From positions 1-52,905 of the forward strand of contig CACNAI010000005.1 in the NCBI GenBank assembly GCA_902618335.1: a stretch of 52,905 nucleotides of DNA, read 5' to 3'. This document shows positions 37,776 through 46,707 of the stretch, piece after piece (positions within the stretch are counted from its first letter, which is position 1; each line of letters begins with the position of its first letter). The notes beneath the pieces were generated by a model. The model did not search any database. It was not told the DNA's origin and saw nothing but the letters and a program-made list of their open reading frames with translations. Source of the DNA: an uncultured Prochlorococcus sp. (GTDB lineage: Bacteria; Cyanobacteriota; Cyanobacteriia; PCC-6307; Cyanobiaceae). The position numbers were made by a program, and so were the translations under genes.

Positions 37776-38555
37776 ATGTATTCTAAAATTGCACTTTCAA
37801 TAGGCGGTAGTGACTCTGGCGGTGGAGCAGGCATTCAGGCTGACTTGAGAACTTTTATGGCCCTTAAAGTACATGGATGTTCTGTTATTACATGTATTAC
37901 TGCACAAAATAGCGTAGAGGTTGCATGCGTTGAATCGGTAGAGAAGAATACTTTATTAAGTCAGTTAGATACTTTATTTGCTGATTTTTCTATTGATGCT
38001 TTAAAAACTGGGATGTTATTAAATGAAAGTATAATTAATGATACTGCTTCAAAATTAAATAAATATCAAATAACCAAAATTATTGATCCAGTAATGGTTA
38101 CCAGAACTGGTTCTAAATTACTGGAAGATTCTGCGATTAATGCTTATAAAAAACTCTTATTACCAATTTCGGATTTGGTAACTCCAAATATTTATGAAGC
38201 AAATCTACTTTCTGGTTTAGAAATAAGGAGTAAAGAAGATATCGAAAATTCCGCAAGAAATATTATTGGTCTTGGAGCTAAATCAGTACTTATAAAAGGT
38301 GGCGGTTTAGAAGATATGAAAGGCAAGGATTTTTTTCTTGACTCAAATGGTAGAAAAGAGTGGCTCTTTAATAATTTTATAAATACAAAAAATACCCACG
38401 GTAGCGGTTGTACTTTGAGTGCTGCTATTTGTGGTTACAAAGCTTTAGGTTTTGAGCTACTTGATTCCATACACAAAGCAAAATTATTTGTTGAGAAATC
38501 TTTAGAAAATTCTTACAAAATAGGATCTGGCCCAGGTCCATTGGGTCATCATTAA
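37776..38555 (+). CDS. thiD: Hydroxymethylpyrimidine/phosphomethylpyrimidine kinase
   Basis: 259-residue ribokinase-fold enzyme phosphorylating HMP and HMP-P for thiamin diphosphate synthesis. N-terminal SIGGSDSGGGAGIQADLRTF is the substrate-binding block; NTHGSGCTLSAAI holds the catalytic anion hole and Asp/Cys region. Length normal. Partner of tenA directly upstream. Confidence 0.96.
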   Translation: MYSKIALSIGGSDSGGGAGIQADLRTFMALKVHGCSVITCITAQNSVEVACVESVEKNTLLSQLDTLFADFSIDALKTGMLLNESIINDTASKLNKYQITKIIDPVMVTRTGSKLLEDSAINAYKKLLLPISDLVTPNIYEANLLSGLEIRSKEDIENSARNIIGLGAKSVLIKGGGLEDMKGKDFFLDSNGRKEWLFNNFINTKNTHGSGCTLSAAICGYKALGFELLDSIHKAKLFVEKSLENSYKIGSGPGPLGHH

Positions 38556-38573
38556 TTATTTATAGAAGTGGAG

Positions 38574-38759
38574 TTAGAACCACCATTTTCTGTAGGGTTT
38601 TTTTAAAAATAAAATTTCTTCAGATTCCCATCCTCCCTCCAACCACTCAAGATGCTCAAGCAATAAAGACTCACTTTCCCTTTTGCTTAATTGCCCAATT
38701 CTATCAGCAATACCATCGAACCTTACTTTCATCAATTCCTCAATCTTGATGTTATTCAT
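38574..38759 (-). CDS. 61-residue hypothetical protein
   Basis: MNNIKIEELMKVRFDGIADR, then a helix with RESESLLLEHLEWLEGGWES and an aromatic C-terminus PYRKWWF. Soluble. Converges on thiD. Unknown. Confidence 0.6.
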   Translation of the reverse strand: MNNIKIEELMKVRFDGIADRIGQLSKRESESLLLEHLEWLEGGWESEEILFLKKPYRKWWF

Positions 38760-38941
38760 AGATTAAATAATAAATTTTTTCTACTGTTACTTGTATAGAT
38801 TTTCTTGTCAACGATTTAATTTTATTTGTTTACTAGCAGTTATTAAATATGTATTAAATACAACTTTTTGAAATAGATAGTAATTAAGACTTATTCACAT
38901 AAATTTAATCAAAGACTAATTTATATAAAAATACACTAACT

Positions 38942-39085
38942 ATGAATAAAGAAGAAACAGCAAAGCAAAAAACTATTTTAAATGTAGGCTATTGTGAAAC
39001 GACCTCTGAATGGCTCAATAGAATCATTACTGAACTAGCAGATGAAAATAAGAATTTTTTAGACTTATCAGTTATTTGTGCTTAA
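38942..39085 (+). CDS. 47-residue hypothetical protein
   Basis: MNKEETAKQKTILNVGYCET, then LNRIITELADENKNFLDLS and a terminal VICA. Soluble, two Cys. Followed at 39082-39100 by a weak TTAAGTTTT/AAAACTTAA hairpin and T-rich bases that could terminate it. Unknown. Confidence 0.5.
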   Translation: MNKEETAKQKTILNVGYCETTSEWLNRIITELADENKNFLDLSVICA

Positions 39086-39222
39086 GTTTTGAAAACTTAA
39101 ATTTATTTTGAGTTGTTTTAAATTGCTTATATTTTTAATGTGGATTCAAAAGATTTTTTTTCATTAATGGTTAATCAAATTTTGCTTTAGATTTATATAA
39201 TCTTTTTATTGATTTATTACAA

Positions 39223-39600
39223 ATGAAAGAAAGTTCTATCAAAGTAATTGGAATTAAAGATGAATCAAGAAAAGATGCACATTTATCATCTCTAGATAAG
39301 GCAGATGGATTAAAAGGTATCCTAAATAGTGATTTTGATGATTGGTCTAATTTTGATAGTTGGGAAAGTATTTCAGTTCAGCAATGGATTTTTTCTAGAG
39401 CTTTGGAGGTTTTCAGAGGTAAGAAAATTGATATTAAATGCGATTGTTGTGAACATAATGATTTAATCCCAAATGATTTTGAGAGTATTAAAAAAGAAAA
39501 ATGTTTTGGTAAAAAAAGTGCTTACATGATTGAAAAAGTTGTAGATGAAATTGTATTAGCAAAGGCAAGAAGAGAAAGTGATGGAACATATTCTGCGTAA
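39223..39600 (+). CDS. Hypothetical protein with CDCC motif
   Basis: 125 residues. Acidic, Trp-containing N-terminal part (DFDDWSNFDSWESISVQQW), a middle KCDCCEHNDLIP (possible metal-binding, with a further Cys in KKEKCFG) and a helical C-terminus. Not recognised; soluble. Confidence 0.65.
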   Translation: MKESSIKVIGIKDESRKDAHLSSLDKADGLKGILNSDFDDWSNFDSWESISVQQWIFSRALEVFRGKKIDIKCDCCEHNDLIPNDFESIKKEKCFGKKSAYMIEKVVDEIVLAKARRESDGTYSA

Positions 39601-39636
39601 GATTCATCAATATCTATAAAGTAAAAAATCTTTTAC

Positions 39637-39819
39637 TTACCAGTGAAAATTATCAGAGGAACCAATCGTTAAATTTCTAGTGGACATCTTATGGAACCTA
39701 AAGTGTACCGAATTACTGAACTCCTTTTCATCTGAGTAATTCACAAGATCTAGTGGGTCGACATTTTCATCGAACCATGCATCATATTCAATATGGTTAG
39801 GTTCAGCAAAATAACTCAT
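39637..39819 (-). CDS. 60-residue acidic hypothetical protein
   Basis: MSYFAEPNHIEYDAWFDENV, then a segment ending RNLTIGSSDNFHW. Start at the ATG 39819; a TTG two codons upstream is less likely. Aromatic and acidic. Converges on the CDCC gene. Unknown. Confidence 0.55.
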   Translation of the reverse strand: MSYFAEPNHIEYDAWFDENVDPLDLVNYSDEKEFSNSVHFRFHKMSTRNLTIGSSDNFHW

Positions 39820-39993
39820 AACCAATTAATAGCTAACAAAAAATTTATAAACGGTACATGCGATACCAAATAAAGATTCTTTTTTTGCGCGAATTCATAT
39901 TGAAAAAAGGCTTAAAAATCTAAATTTAAAGATAATTTAAATGCTTTTTAAATAATGGTTTTTAAATTGAGATTACATTCATTATTTTTATTT

Positions 39994-40314
39994 ATGGCTT
40001 ACTATCACGTTCATGGACTTATTCCAGACGGAATTTCTCAGTCCGAAGGTTACAAGATGTTTGAGCAGTATATTGCCTCCGGTGCACCTATGGATAATTT
40101 TGATGGATTTGAATTGCTAAGTAGATTTCATGCGCCTGAAACAGGAGAGGTTTTTGTTACTTTCAAGGCCGATAATCACTTAGCAATATCTCAACATTTT
40201 GGGGTGTGGAGAGCGAAATTTGGCCTTGATTGGAATATCACTGCTGTTTTAAATGATGATGAGGTTATTCAAAGAAACAAACAAGTTGCTGATGCTGTTG
40301 CCGCAATGGGATAA
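39994..40314 (+). CDS. DUF3303-like protein, copy 1
   Basis: 106 residues from the ATG at 39994 (an upstream in-frame ATG at 39955 would add a hydrophobic stretch not typical of the family). YYHVHGLIPDG, EQYIASGAPMDNFDGFELLS, GEVFVTFKADN and VWRAKFGLDWNITAVL suggest a ferredoxin-like alpha/beta dimer fold, as in DUF3303. The gene at 40686 shares the pattern. Ends 29 bases before a hairpin. Confidence 0.68.
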   Translation: MAYYHVHGLIPDGISQSEGYKMFEQYIASGAPMDNFDGFELLSRFHAPETGEVFVTFKADNHLAISQHFGVWRAKFGLDWNITAVLNDDEVIQRNKQVADAVAAMG

Positions 40315-40342
40315 TTCAATTGATTGACAGTCGATCTAGAAT

Positions 40343-40366
40343 AAGGAGCAACAAGCTCCTTTTTTT
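40343..40366 (+). terminator. Terminator-like hairpin abutting a start codon
   Basis: AAGGAGC (40343-40349), five-base loop, GCTCCTT (40355-40361) and T run through 40366, immediately followed by the ATG at 40367. It has all the parts of a Rho-independent terminator for the DUF3303 gene. AAGGAG in its left arm is also a perfect Shine-Dalgarno sequence, but too far (18 bases) from the ATG for ordinary use. Confidence 0.8.
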
Positions 40367-40645
40367 ATGTCTCTTGAAACTACTGTTTTTACATTCAAAA
40401 TTAGCGTCCCTTTTGAGGAATGGGCTGCAGTTTATGACAGCCAAGAAAATATACAAATGAATAAAGAACGAGGAATTGTTTGCTTATATAAAGGTCTAAA
40501 GAAAGATGATCCAACCAGTGTAATACTTATTGAACAGGGTGAAGAAGGTAAATCAATAGCTATGTTTGAAGATCCAGCAGTAAAACCATTAATAGAGAGT
40601 GCAGGTCATATATATGATTCGACTGTCATATCAAGTTATTTTTAA
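40367..40645 (+). CDS. DUF3764-like small protein
   Basis: 92 residues. TTVFTFKISVPFEEWAAVYD, a central DDPTSVILIEQGEEGKSIAM and FEDPAVKPLIESAG give the alternating pattern of a dimeric alpha/beta barrel like the DUF3764 picocyanobacterial family. Function unknown. No normal ribosome site precedes its ATG because the T run of a hairpin occupies that place. Confidence 0.65.
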   Translation: MSLETTVFTFKISVPFEEWAAVYDSQENIQMNKERGIVCLYKGLKKDDPTSVILIEQGEEGKSIAMFEDPAVKPLIESAGHIYDSTVISSYF

Positions 40646-40685
40646 ATTAAGAGTTCTAAAATAAGTTTTAATTATTTTTTTATTT

Positions 40686-40967
40686 ATGCTTTTTCTAATT
40701 TCATATAAATTTAATGATGCAAACTCCCAAGAGAAGGGATCAAAAATGCTAAAGGAATGGTACGAAAAAGGAGGGCCACAAAATAGACCAGATGGTTATG
40801 ACGTTAAATCTTGGATTTTTCTACCTCAACATGGAAATGGTTACTCTGTTGTAGATGCAGATTCTTTAGAAACTATTTGGAGGCAATGGCAACCTTGGAG
40901 AGAATTATTGGAGTTTACTATTGAACCTTGTGCAGATTTAGATCAAACAGTAGCTCTATATTGTTAA
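40686..40967 (+). CDS. DUF3303-like protein, copy 2
   Basis: 93 residues. MLFLISYKFNDANSQEKGSK, WYEKGGPQNRPDGYDVKSWI, GNGYSVVDADSLETIWRQW and FTIEPCADLDQ match DUF3303 and resemble the gene at 39994. Soluble. Part of a plus-strand run of four small genes from 39994 to 41256. Confidence 0.7.
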   Translation: MLFLISYKFNDANSQEKGSKMLKEWYEKGGPQNRPDGYDVKSWIFLPQHGNGYSVVDADSLETIWRQWQPWRELLEFTIEPCADLDQTVALYC

Positions 40968-40998
40968 TCAAAGGCGTACAACTTTTACTGTTTAATTA

Positions 40999-41256
40999 AT
41001 GGCTAAATCTCATTGGTTGATTAATCCAAAAAGAACAGAAGTAAAAAGGTTTATAAAAAATGATAAGAGTGTGGATGGAGTTTTTGAGTATATGTTTGTA
41101 GATACTGGAAAAATAGTTGGTGCGTTAGGGGAAGAGCCTCCTTTAATGACAACAACGATTTCTGTAGATATAGATTTAGCTAGAGAAATTTATGAAAGGT
41201 TAATCTCTCAGGGATGGAAGAAAACTGAAGAAGTTTGGTCAAAACAAGAGAGCTAG
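40999..41256 (+). CDS. DUF1651-type small protein, copy 2
   Basis: 85 residues: HWLINPKRTEVKRFIKND, YMFVDTGKIVGALGEEPPLM, LAREIYERLISQGWKKTEE. The middle block aligns well with the copy at 31449 (YMF-x-x-x-G-x-x-x-G-x-x-G-E-x-P-P-L-M and the L-x-x-x-G-W end). Function unknown. Confidence 0.78.
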   Translation: MAKSHWLINPKRTEVKRFIKNDKSVDGVFEYMFVDTGKIVGALGEEPPLMTTTISVDIDLAREIYERLISQGWKKTEEVWSKQES

Positions 41257-41309
41257 TTTTCTGCTCCAGGGATCTTTTTCAATTAACTTTTAATTCAAGG
41301 AGTTATTTT

Positions 41310-41423
41310 TTGCCTTTAAAAATCATCAGCAAAGGCATGCCAAAAAGCATAAAGCATCCATCAATTAATAAAAAAGTATTTAAATTCATTTATCCATTCC
41401 TTGGGTGGCGGTATCCCAATTAA
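41310..41423 (+). CDS. 37-residue basic peptide, TTG start (tentative)
   Basis: A TTG preceded seven bases upstream by AAGGAG (41297-41302) opens a frame beginning PLKIISKGMPKSIKHPSINK and ending LGWRYPN. The stop overlaps the stem of a terminator at 41422, as expected for a true gene end. It overlaps the minus-strand ORF 41386-41580 at the 3' ends. Very basic; unknown. Confidence 0.4.
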   Translation: MPLKIISKGMPKSIKHPSINKKVFKFIYPFLGWRYPN

Positions 41424-41580
41424 GGGGTATCCCCTTTTTTACTGAATGTTTTTTCATATCATCCATTTCTTTTCTGATTTGGTTGTAGTATGCCAATTCT
41501 TCTTTATTATCAGAACCAAGACCATAATTCATCGTCGCTGCAATATAAATTCTGTGCATTCTGAACGAAGATAGTGCCAT
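41386..41580 (-). CDS. 64-residue hypothetical protein (tentative)
   Basis: MALSSFRMHRIYIAATMNYG, then a helical EELAYYNQIRKEMDDMKKHS and ending TATQGMDK. Protein-like composition, ATG start. The hairpin at 41422-41440 lies within its last 20 codons, which is unusual and leaves this and the overlapping plus-strand ORF as competing or convergent genes. Confidence 0.5.
   Translation of the reverse strand: MALSSFRMHRIYIAATMNYGLGSDNKEELAYYNQIRKEMDDMKKHSVKKGIPLNWDTATQGMDK
41422..41440 (+). terminator. Short terminator hairpin
   Basis: AAGGGG, three-base loop, CCCCTT and a T run to 41440. G-C-rich for this region. Likely ends the plus-strand run that begins at 39994 or 40367. Confidence 0.72.
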
Positions 41581-41756
41581 GATTAAATGCGAGGAAAATA
41601 AACTATTTATGGATTATTCCTTACCAAGATAAAGAGCACCTAAAATAATATGATTCTCACAACTTTAACCACTAATAAGTCTAAATTAGTAATAAATTTT
41701 CAATTATCTAATCTTTAAATTATTTAAAAGTTTCGCGGTAGTTCGCTCAAGGGCTA

Positions 41757-41828
<72 letters not shown>

Positions 41829-41837
41829 AATTTAAAG

Positions 41838-41919
41838 TGGGCCGGGTTGGATTTGAACCAACGTAGGCAGAGCCAGCGGATTTACAGTCCGCCCCCTTTA
41901 ACCACTCGGGCACCGACCC
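41838..41919 (-). tRNA. trnY: tRNA-Tyr (anticodon GUA)
   Basis: 82-base class II tRNA with a long variable arm. Acceptor GGGTCGG pairs with CCGGCCC (one T-G), discriminator A; anticodon loop CTGTAAA gives GUA; T arm GGTTCAAATCC. First of a Tyr-Thr pair on the minus strand. Confidence 0.96.
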
Positions 41920-42021
41920 CCACTATTTGAACTTATCAGTTAATGGACACTTTTTGTGAAATTGTTTTGGTTTTTTTGTTTCTTTGTAGATAGCATTTGT
42001 AAAGAAAAGACTTTATTGATG

Positions 42022-42462
42022 ATGAATATTTTATTGATAAATGGACCGAATCTAAATCTTTTGGGTACTAGAGAACCCGAAATATATGGTAATAAAACAT
42101 TAAGTGATATCGAGAAAGACTTAAATATAGCTGCAGAAAGTAAAGGAATTCTTCTTGAATGTTTTCAAAGTAATCATGAGGGTGAAATAGTTGATAAAAT
42201 TCAAGATTCTGTTAAAAAGATTCAAGGTATTCTGATAAATGCTGGCGCTTTTACTCATACCTCCATCTCCATTAGAGATGCCTTGATTGGATCAAAAATT
42301 CCATTTGTTGAGTTACATATTTCAAATATTTTTAGTAGAGAAGATTTTCGTAAAGAATCTTTTCTTACAGATAAAGCTATAGGAATTATTAGTGGGTTCG
42401 GTATATCAAGTTATTTCTTAGCTTTTGAAGGAATCATTGGATATTTAAGTAGTAAAGATTAA
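42022..42462 (+). CDS. aroQ: 3-dehydroquinate dehydratase, type II
   Basis: 146 residues from ATG 42022; the frame is open further upstream (to 41956) but the extension is not homologous. Shikimate-pathway enzyme converting 3-dehydroquinate to 3-dehydroshikimate, forming dodecamers. Motifs: [17 protein letters not shown] with catalytic Tyr, [15 protein letters not shown] and [14 protein letters not shown] with catalytic His. Stop touches the miaE ATG (no gap), the first of a long plus-strand gene run. Confidence 0.96.
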   Translation: MNILLINGPNLNLLGTREPEIYGNKTLSDIEKDLNIAAESKGILLECFQSNHEGEIVDKIQDSVKKIQGILINAGAFTHTSISIRDALIGSKIPFVELHISNIFSREDFRKESFLTDKAIGIISGFGISSYFLAFEGIIGYLSSKD

Positions 42463-43071
42463 ATGCTAGTCGATTTTAAAAGGCCCACTTCTCATATTAA
42501 ATATTTATCGTCATTTACCTCAGATGATTGGATCCAACTCGCATTATCTAATCCAATAGATATTCTTATTGACCATGCTCATTGTGAAAGAAAAGCAGCA
42601 GGAGTAGCTATTCAATTGATGTTTAGATATCCATCAGAACCAAATCTGGCAGAAGTTCTAAGTCCAATAGCGAGAGAGGAATTAGAGCATTTTGAAAAAA
42701 TACTTTATTTTTTAAAGGATCTTGGACATTCTCTTGAGTCCTTAAAACCGCCTCCATATGGAGCCGAATTATCCAAGAATATAAGAAAGGAAGAGCCCAA
42801 TAGAATGCTTGACAGTTTCTTAATTGCAGGACTTATTGAAGCAAGAAGTCATGAAAGATTAAGCTTGCTCGCGCTTAATTCTGAAGATAAATCGTTTAAA
42901 TCTCTTTATGAGTCTCTGCTTGAGAGTGAAGCAAGACATTTTGGAGTTTACTGGAAACTAGCGCAAACTAAATTCTCTAAAAATCAAACTTTCAAAAGGT
43001 TAGAGGAATTGTCTGAAATTGAGTCAGCAATACTAGCTGAAACTTTTATGATGCCAAGGGTACATAGCTAA
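42463..43071 (+). CDS. miaE: tRNA-(ms2io6A37) hydroxylase
   Basis: 202 residues of the MiaE di-iron family, hydroxylating ms2i6A at position 37 of tRNAs reading UNN codons. Di-iron ligands are in DHAHCERKAAG, REELEHFEKILYFL, IAGLIEARSHERL and ESEARHFGVYW (Glu and Glu-x-x-His pairs). Length normal. Immediately follows aroQ. Confidence 0.93.
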   Translation: MLVDFKRPTSHIKYLSSFTSDDWIQLALSNPIDILIDHAHCERKAAGVAIQLMFRYPSEPNLAEVLSPIAREELEHFEKILYFLKDLGHSLESLKPPPYGAELSKNIRKEEPNRMLDSFLIAGLIEARSHERLSLLALNSEDKSFKSLYESLLESEARHFGVYWKLAQTKFSKNQTFKRLEELSEIESAILAETFMMPRVHS

Positions 43072-43087
43072 AGTTAATAAAATAAAA

Positions 43088-43843
43088 ATGATAATAAATA
43101 AGTTCTTAAGTTTACTTAATCGATATAAAACTGATTTACCAACATTTACCATCGTTGGTGTAGGCCCTGGAGATCCATCGCTTTTAACAATTGCTGCTGT
43201 GGATGCAATAAAAAAAGCGAAAGTTATAGTTTTTCCAATATCAGATGATAATAAAAAGAGTTTCGCAGCAGAAATAGTCAAGAAATACACCAAATTTAAA
43301 AAAAATATACCTATCATCTTTCCAATGGCTAGGAAGGATTTTGATCCTGATGAAATATGGTCTGACGCAGTAGAAAAAATTGTTGAATTTATAAAAAATG
43401 GTGAATCAGTTGTTTTACTTTGTCTAGGAGATACCTCAATATTTGCAAGTTCTTCTAATATTTTGAGGATAATAAAGCATAATTATCCAGAAATAATTAC
43501 CAAAACCATACCTGGTATTTCTTCTCTATCAGCAACAGCTGCTTTGAATGATTTTGATTTAGTTAAAAAAGGTGAGACTTTAATAATCAAAGAGTGCCCC
43601 TCTTCCAATTCAGAATTAACATCTCTAATTAAAGAAAGTAGAGAAAATAAAACGGTCTTGGCCATTATGAAAATTGGGAAACGATGGAATTTAGTTAGGG
43701 AAACTTTAAAAAAAGAGGATATTATCAAAAAATCATTAATTGCTTTGAGTGTTGGTATGCCTGATCAAATTATTCAATATGCATCACAATATAATGAGGA
43801 AGTTATGCCCTATTTTTCTTTGATTTTGATAAGGTTCGATTAA
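43088..43843 (+). CDS. cobI: Precorrin-2 C20-methyltransferase
   Basis: 251 residues of the tetrapyrrole methylase family, adding the C20 methyl to precorrin-2 in cobalamin (pseudocobalamin) synthesis. FTIVGVGPGDPSLLTIAAVD is the N-terminal SAM-binding/family motif; CLGDTSIFASSSNIL and KTIPGISSLSATAAL are typical of CobI/CbiL. Its stop overlaps the DUF1823 start by one base. Confidence 0.94.
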   Translation: MIINKFLSLLNRYKTDLPTFTIVGVGPGDPSLLTIAAVDAIKKAKVIVFPISDDNKKSFAAEIVKKYTKFKKNIPIIFPMARKDFDPDEIWSDAVEKIVEFIKNGESVVLLCLGDTSIFASSSNILRIIKHNYPEIITKTIPGISSLSATAALNDFDLVKKGETLIIKECPSSNSELTSLIKESRENKTVLAIMKIGKRWNLVRETLKKEDIIKKSLIALSVGMPDQIIQYASQYNEEVMPYFSLILIRFD

Positions 43844-44328
43844 TGCATAAAAAAGAAAAATGTGTTGAAAATCAATTCACATGGCCAATATGTAAAAAAC
43901 TATTATTTCTTATTCTTGAAGATAAGGTTAGTGATGTATTTGTTTGTGAATTAGTTTGGGAAAGACTTTTTTATACTAAAGAACTATCTATAAATGATTG
44001 GGCCTTTAGCACATTAACTCCTTCTTATTGGTCAGAAAAATTTGAAAAAGCACCTCAAATCATTTCAGAGCGACCAGCCTCAGTACATTTGACTCGATCA
44101 ATTCCAAAAGACTATAAACAGGGATTGAAAAATTTTCTTAATTTTAAAGGTTATAAGATTAATGAACTCTATCCAAGAAGAACTAGAAGAGCGACAGCAG
44201 TAAATTGGTTGATTTATTGGGCGATTGAAAATGATTGTTTTTTAAAAGATAATGGATTAGTACCAAGTCCTTGTCCATCCCCTGTTAATCCAGTTAAAGG
44301 ACATTTTGGCGATCCAGAAATTAAATAA
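43843..44328 (+). CDS. DUF1823-family protein
   Basis: 161 residues, soluble. FTWPICKKLLFLILEDKVSD, VCELVWERLFYTKELSINDW and PRRTRRATAVNWLIYWAIEN match the DUF1823 family of cyanobacteria and plastids, function unknown. ATG overlaps the cobI stop (TAATG), so it is coupled to it. Confidence 0.75.
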   Translation: MHKKEKCVENQFTWPICKKLLFLILEDKVSDVFVCELVWERLFYTKELSINDWAFSTLTPSYWSEKFEKAPQIISERPASVHLTRSIPKDYKQGLKNFLNFKGYKINELYPRRTRRATAVNWLIYWAIENDCFLKDNGLVPSPCPSPVNPVKGHFGDPEIK

Positions 44329-44401
44329 GTTTTTTTAATAAGGTAAATGATTCTATTAAAGGTATAGTTGTAAAGGATACTACTTTCTTTGGAGAGAAGA
44401 A

Positions 44402-45775
44402 TTGATTCTTCCTACAATAGCAATTATCGGAAGACCTAACGTTGGGAAATCTACCTTAGTTAATCGTCTTTGCCAAAGTAATGATGCAATAGTATTTGAT
44501 AAGCCTGGTGTTACAAGAGATAGAACTTATCAAAATGCTTCATGGGGAGGTAAGGAATTTCAAATAGTAGATACTGGAGGTTTAGTTTTTGATGATGATA
44601 GTGAATTTCTCCCAGAGATAAGGACACAAGTTTTCTTGGCTCTTGAAGAGGCTTCACTCGCGTTACTGGTGGTAGATGGGAATCAAGGCGTTACTGATGG
44701 TGATTTATCAATAGCAAAATGGTTAAGAAACTCAAGCCGTAAAACAATTGTTGCTGTTAACAAATGCGAATCGACTACTCTAGGAATATCCCTAGCTTCA
44801 GAGTTCTGGAAATTAGGATTAGGCGAACCTAACCCTGTTTCGGCTATTCATGGTTCAGGTACTGGAGATCTTTTAGATCTCATTATTGGTGAACTTCCTG
44901 AAAATAATATCCAGGAAGATGAAGAAAAGATAATGATGTCAATTATTGGTAGGCCTAATGTTGGTAAATCTAGTTTGTTAAATTCAATCTGTGGAGAAAA
45001 AAGAGCAATAGTTAGTGATATTAGTGGTACGACAACTGATTCAATTGATACTCTTATTAAAAAAGGTGATAATTATTGGAAAATTATTGATACTGCAGGT
45101 ATTAGAAGAAAGAAAAATGTTAAATATGGGACTGAATTCTTTGGTATTAATAGGGCTTTTAAATCTATCGATAGAAGTGATGTTTGTGTTCTAGTTATAG
45201 ATGCTATAGATGGAGTAACTGATCAAGACCAGAAGCTTGCTGGGCGAATAGAAGAACAAGGCAGAGCTTGTATAATTGTTGTTAATAAATGGGATCTTGT
45301 AGAAAAAAATAGTTCAACAATTTATCAAGTAGAAAAAGAACTTAGATCTAAACTTTATTTTTTACACTGGTCAAAAATGATTTTTATATCTGCCCTAACT
45401 GGTCAAAGAGTTGATAATATTTTTGAGCATGCTCTTAATGCTGTAAATCAACATAGAAGAAGAGTTACAACATCTGTCGTTAATGAAGTACTTAAAGAAT
45501 CAATTAGTTGGAAAAGTCCTCCAACGAAGAGAAGCGGCAAGCAAGGTAGGCTTTATTACGGTACTCAAGTAAAGAACAAACCTCCCACTTTTACTCTTTT
45601 TGTAAATGACCCTAAATTATTCGGAATAACTTATAGAAGATATATTGAAAAACAAATTAGAGTAAATTTAGGCTTTGAAGGCACACCGCTCATTTTACTT
45701 TGGAGAGGAAAACAGCAAAGAGCTTTAAATAAAGAAGTCGAAAGAGAAAAAATTGAGTTAATTCAAAAAGATTAA
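44402..45775 (+). CDS. der: Ribosome biogenesis GTPase Der
   Basis: 457 residues from a TTG start preceded by GGAGAGAAG. Two tandem G domains: GRPNVGKS near residue 10 and again near 182, with DTGG/DTAG and NKC/NKWD motifs, and a C-terminal KH-like domain. It assists 50S subunit assembly. The TTG is supported by the conserved [16 protein letters not shown] start and the ribosome site. Overlaps ecfT by one base. Confidence 0.97.
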   Translation: MILPTIAIIGRPNVGKSTLVNRLCQSNDAIVFDKPGVTRDRTYQNASWGGKEFQIVDTGGLVFDDDSEFLPEIRTQVFLALEEASLALLVVDGNQGVTDGDLSIAKWLRNSSRKTIVAVNKCESTTLGISLASEFWKLGLGEPNPVSAIHGSGTGDLLDLIIGELPENNIQEDEEKIMMSIIGRPNVGKSSLLNSICGEKRAIVSDISGTTTDSIDTLIKKGDNYWKIIDTAGIRRKKNVKYGTEFFGINRAFKSIDRSDVCVLVIDAIDGVTDQDQKLAGRIEEQGRACIIVVNKWDLVEKNSSTIYQVEKELRSKLYFLHWSKMIFISALTGQRVDNIFEHALNAVNQHRRRVTTSVVNEVLKESISWKSPPTKRSGKQGRLYYGTQVKNKPPTFTLFVNDPKLFGITYRRYIEKQIRVNLGFEGTPLILLWRGKQQRALNKEVEREKIELIQKD

Positions 45776-46689
45776 TGAATTTGCTAACCAAATTTTCTGT
45801 TGGTCAATACGTGCATGGTAATAGAAGTTGGCTAAGAATTATTGATAGTAGATTAAAAATAATTATCGTAATGTTATTTCTAATTACTCCAATCTGGGCA
45901 GGTCCTTTGTGGAGATTGAGTTTAGTGGCTTGCTTATTATTGATTACTTTTTTTAGTTTATTGCCATCTAGAGTATGGTGGCGATCATTGTGTTTTCTTT
46001 CATGCTTATCATTGTTGATTGGTTTTTTATCAGTACTTGCTTCTTCAGATATTCAATCTCTTGATAGCTATTTAAGAAATCCCAACGAGTTACGAGTGTT
46101 GGTGGAAAATACTAAAGAATGGAATATTCTGCAAATTCCTTCACAAAAAATATGGTTTATAAGTTTTGGTCCCTACAACATATCAAGAAAAGCCTTTGAA
46201 TTAGGAATTAAAACTTCTACTTTGATATTTACTGTTATTCATAGTGTTAATTTGATGCTTTTAACTACATTTCAGGAAGACATTGTATGGGGGTTAAGTT
46301 GGTTCCTGTATCCATTCAGAAAAATTGGATTACCAGTAAGTAAGTGGCTTTTTCAGTTGTTAATTGCATTACGTTTTATTCCTTTGGTACAAGAAGAATT
46401 TCAAAACATAATTAAATCAGTTTCAGTAAGATCAATAAATTTCCGAAATTTAGGATTAAAAAAATCCTTTAAAGTTCTATTAGTGATAGTGGAAAGGTTA
46501 TTTCAGAATATATTTCTGAGAATTGATCAAGGAGCAGAATCATTGCTCTCAAAGAAAAAAATTAATATAAAAACGAATAGATTTAGAACTTTTTATCCTT
46601 CGACATCTTTTAGTGTAATTGTTAATACATTATCGATATGTTTTATTTGCATAGCAATTTTTCTTAGAAAACTGTATGGTGCATTATAA
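45775..46689 (+). CDS. ecfT: Energy-coupling factor transporter T component (CbiQ family)
   Basis: 304 residues with about five to six hydrophobic helices. GQYVHGNRSWLRIIDSRLKI is the CbiQ/EcfT start, and the two Arg-rich coupling segments (SVRSINFRNLG; RIDQGAESLLSK) contact the ATPases. T components act with A-type ATPases and an S subunit for vitamins or metals; none of those partners is in this window. ATG overlaps the der stop. Confidence 0.9.
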   Translation: MNLLTKFSVGQYVHGNRSWLRIIDSRLKIIIVMLFLITPIWAGPLWRLSLVACLLLITFFSLLPSRVWWRSLCFLSCLSLLIGFLSVLASSDIQSLDSYLRNPNELRVLVENTKEWNILQIPSQKIWFISFGPYNISRKAFELGIKTSTLIFTVIHSVNLMLLTTFQEDIVWGLSWFLYPFRKIGLPVSKWLFQLLIALRFIPLVQEEFQNIIKSVSVRSINFRNLGLKKSFKVLLVIVERLFQNIFLRIDQGAESLLSKKKINIKTNRFRTFYPSTSFSVIVNTLSICFICIAIFLRKLYGAL

Positions 46690-46707
46690 ATAACACAATA
46701 TTTAAGT

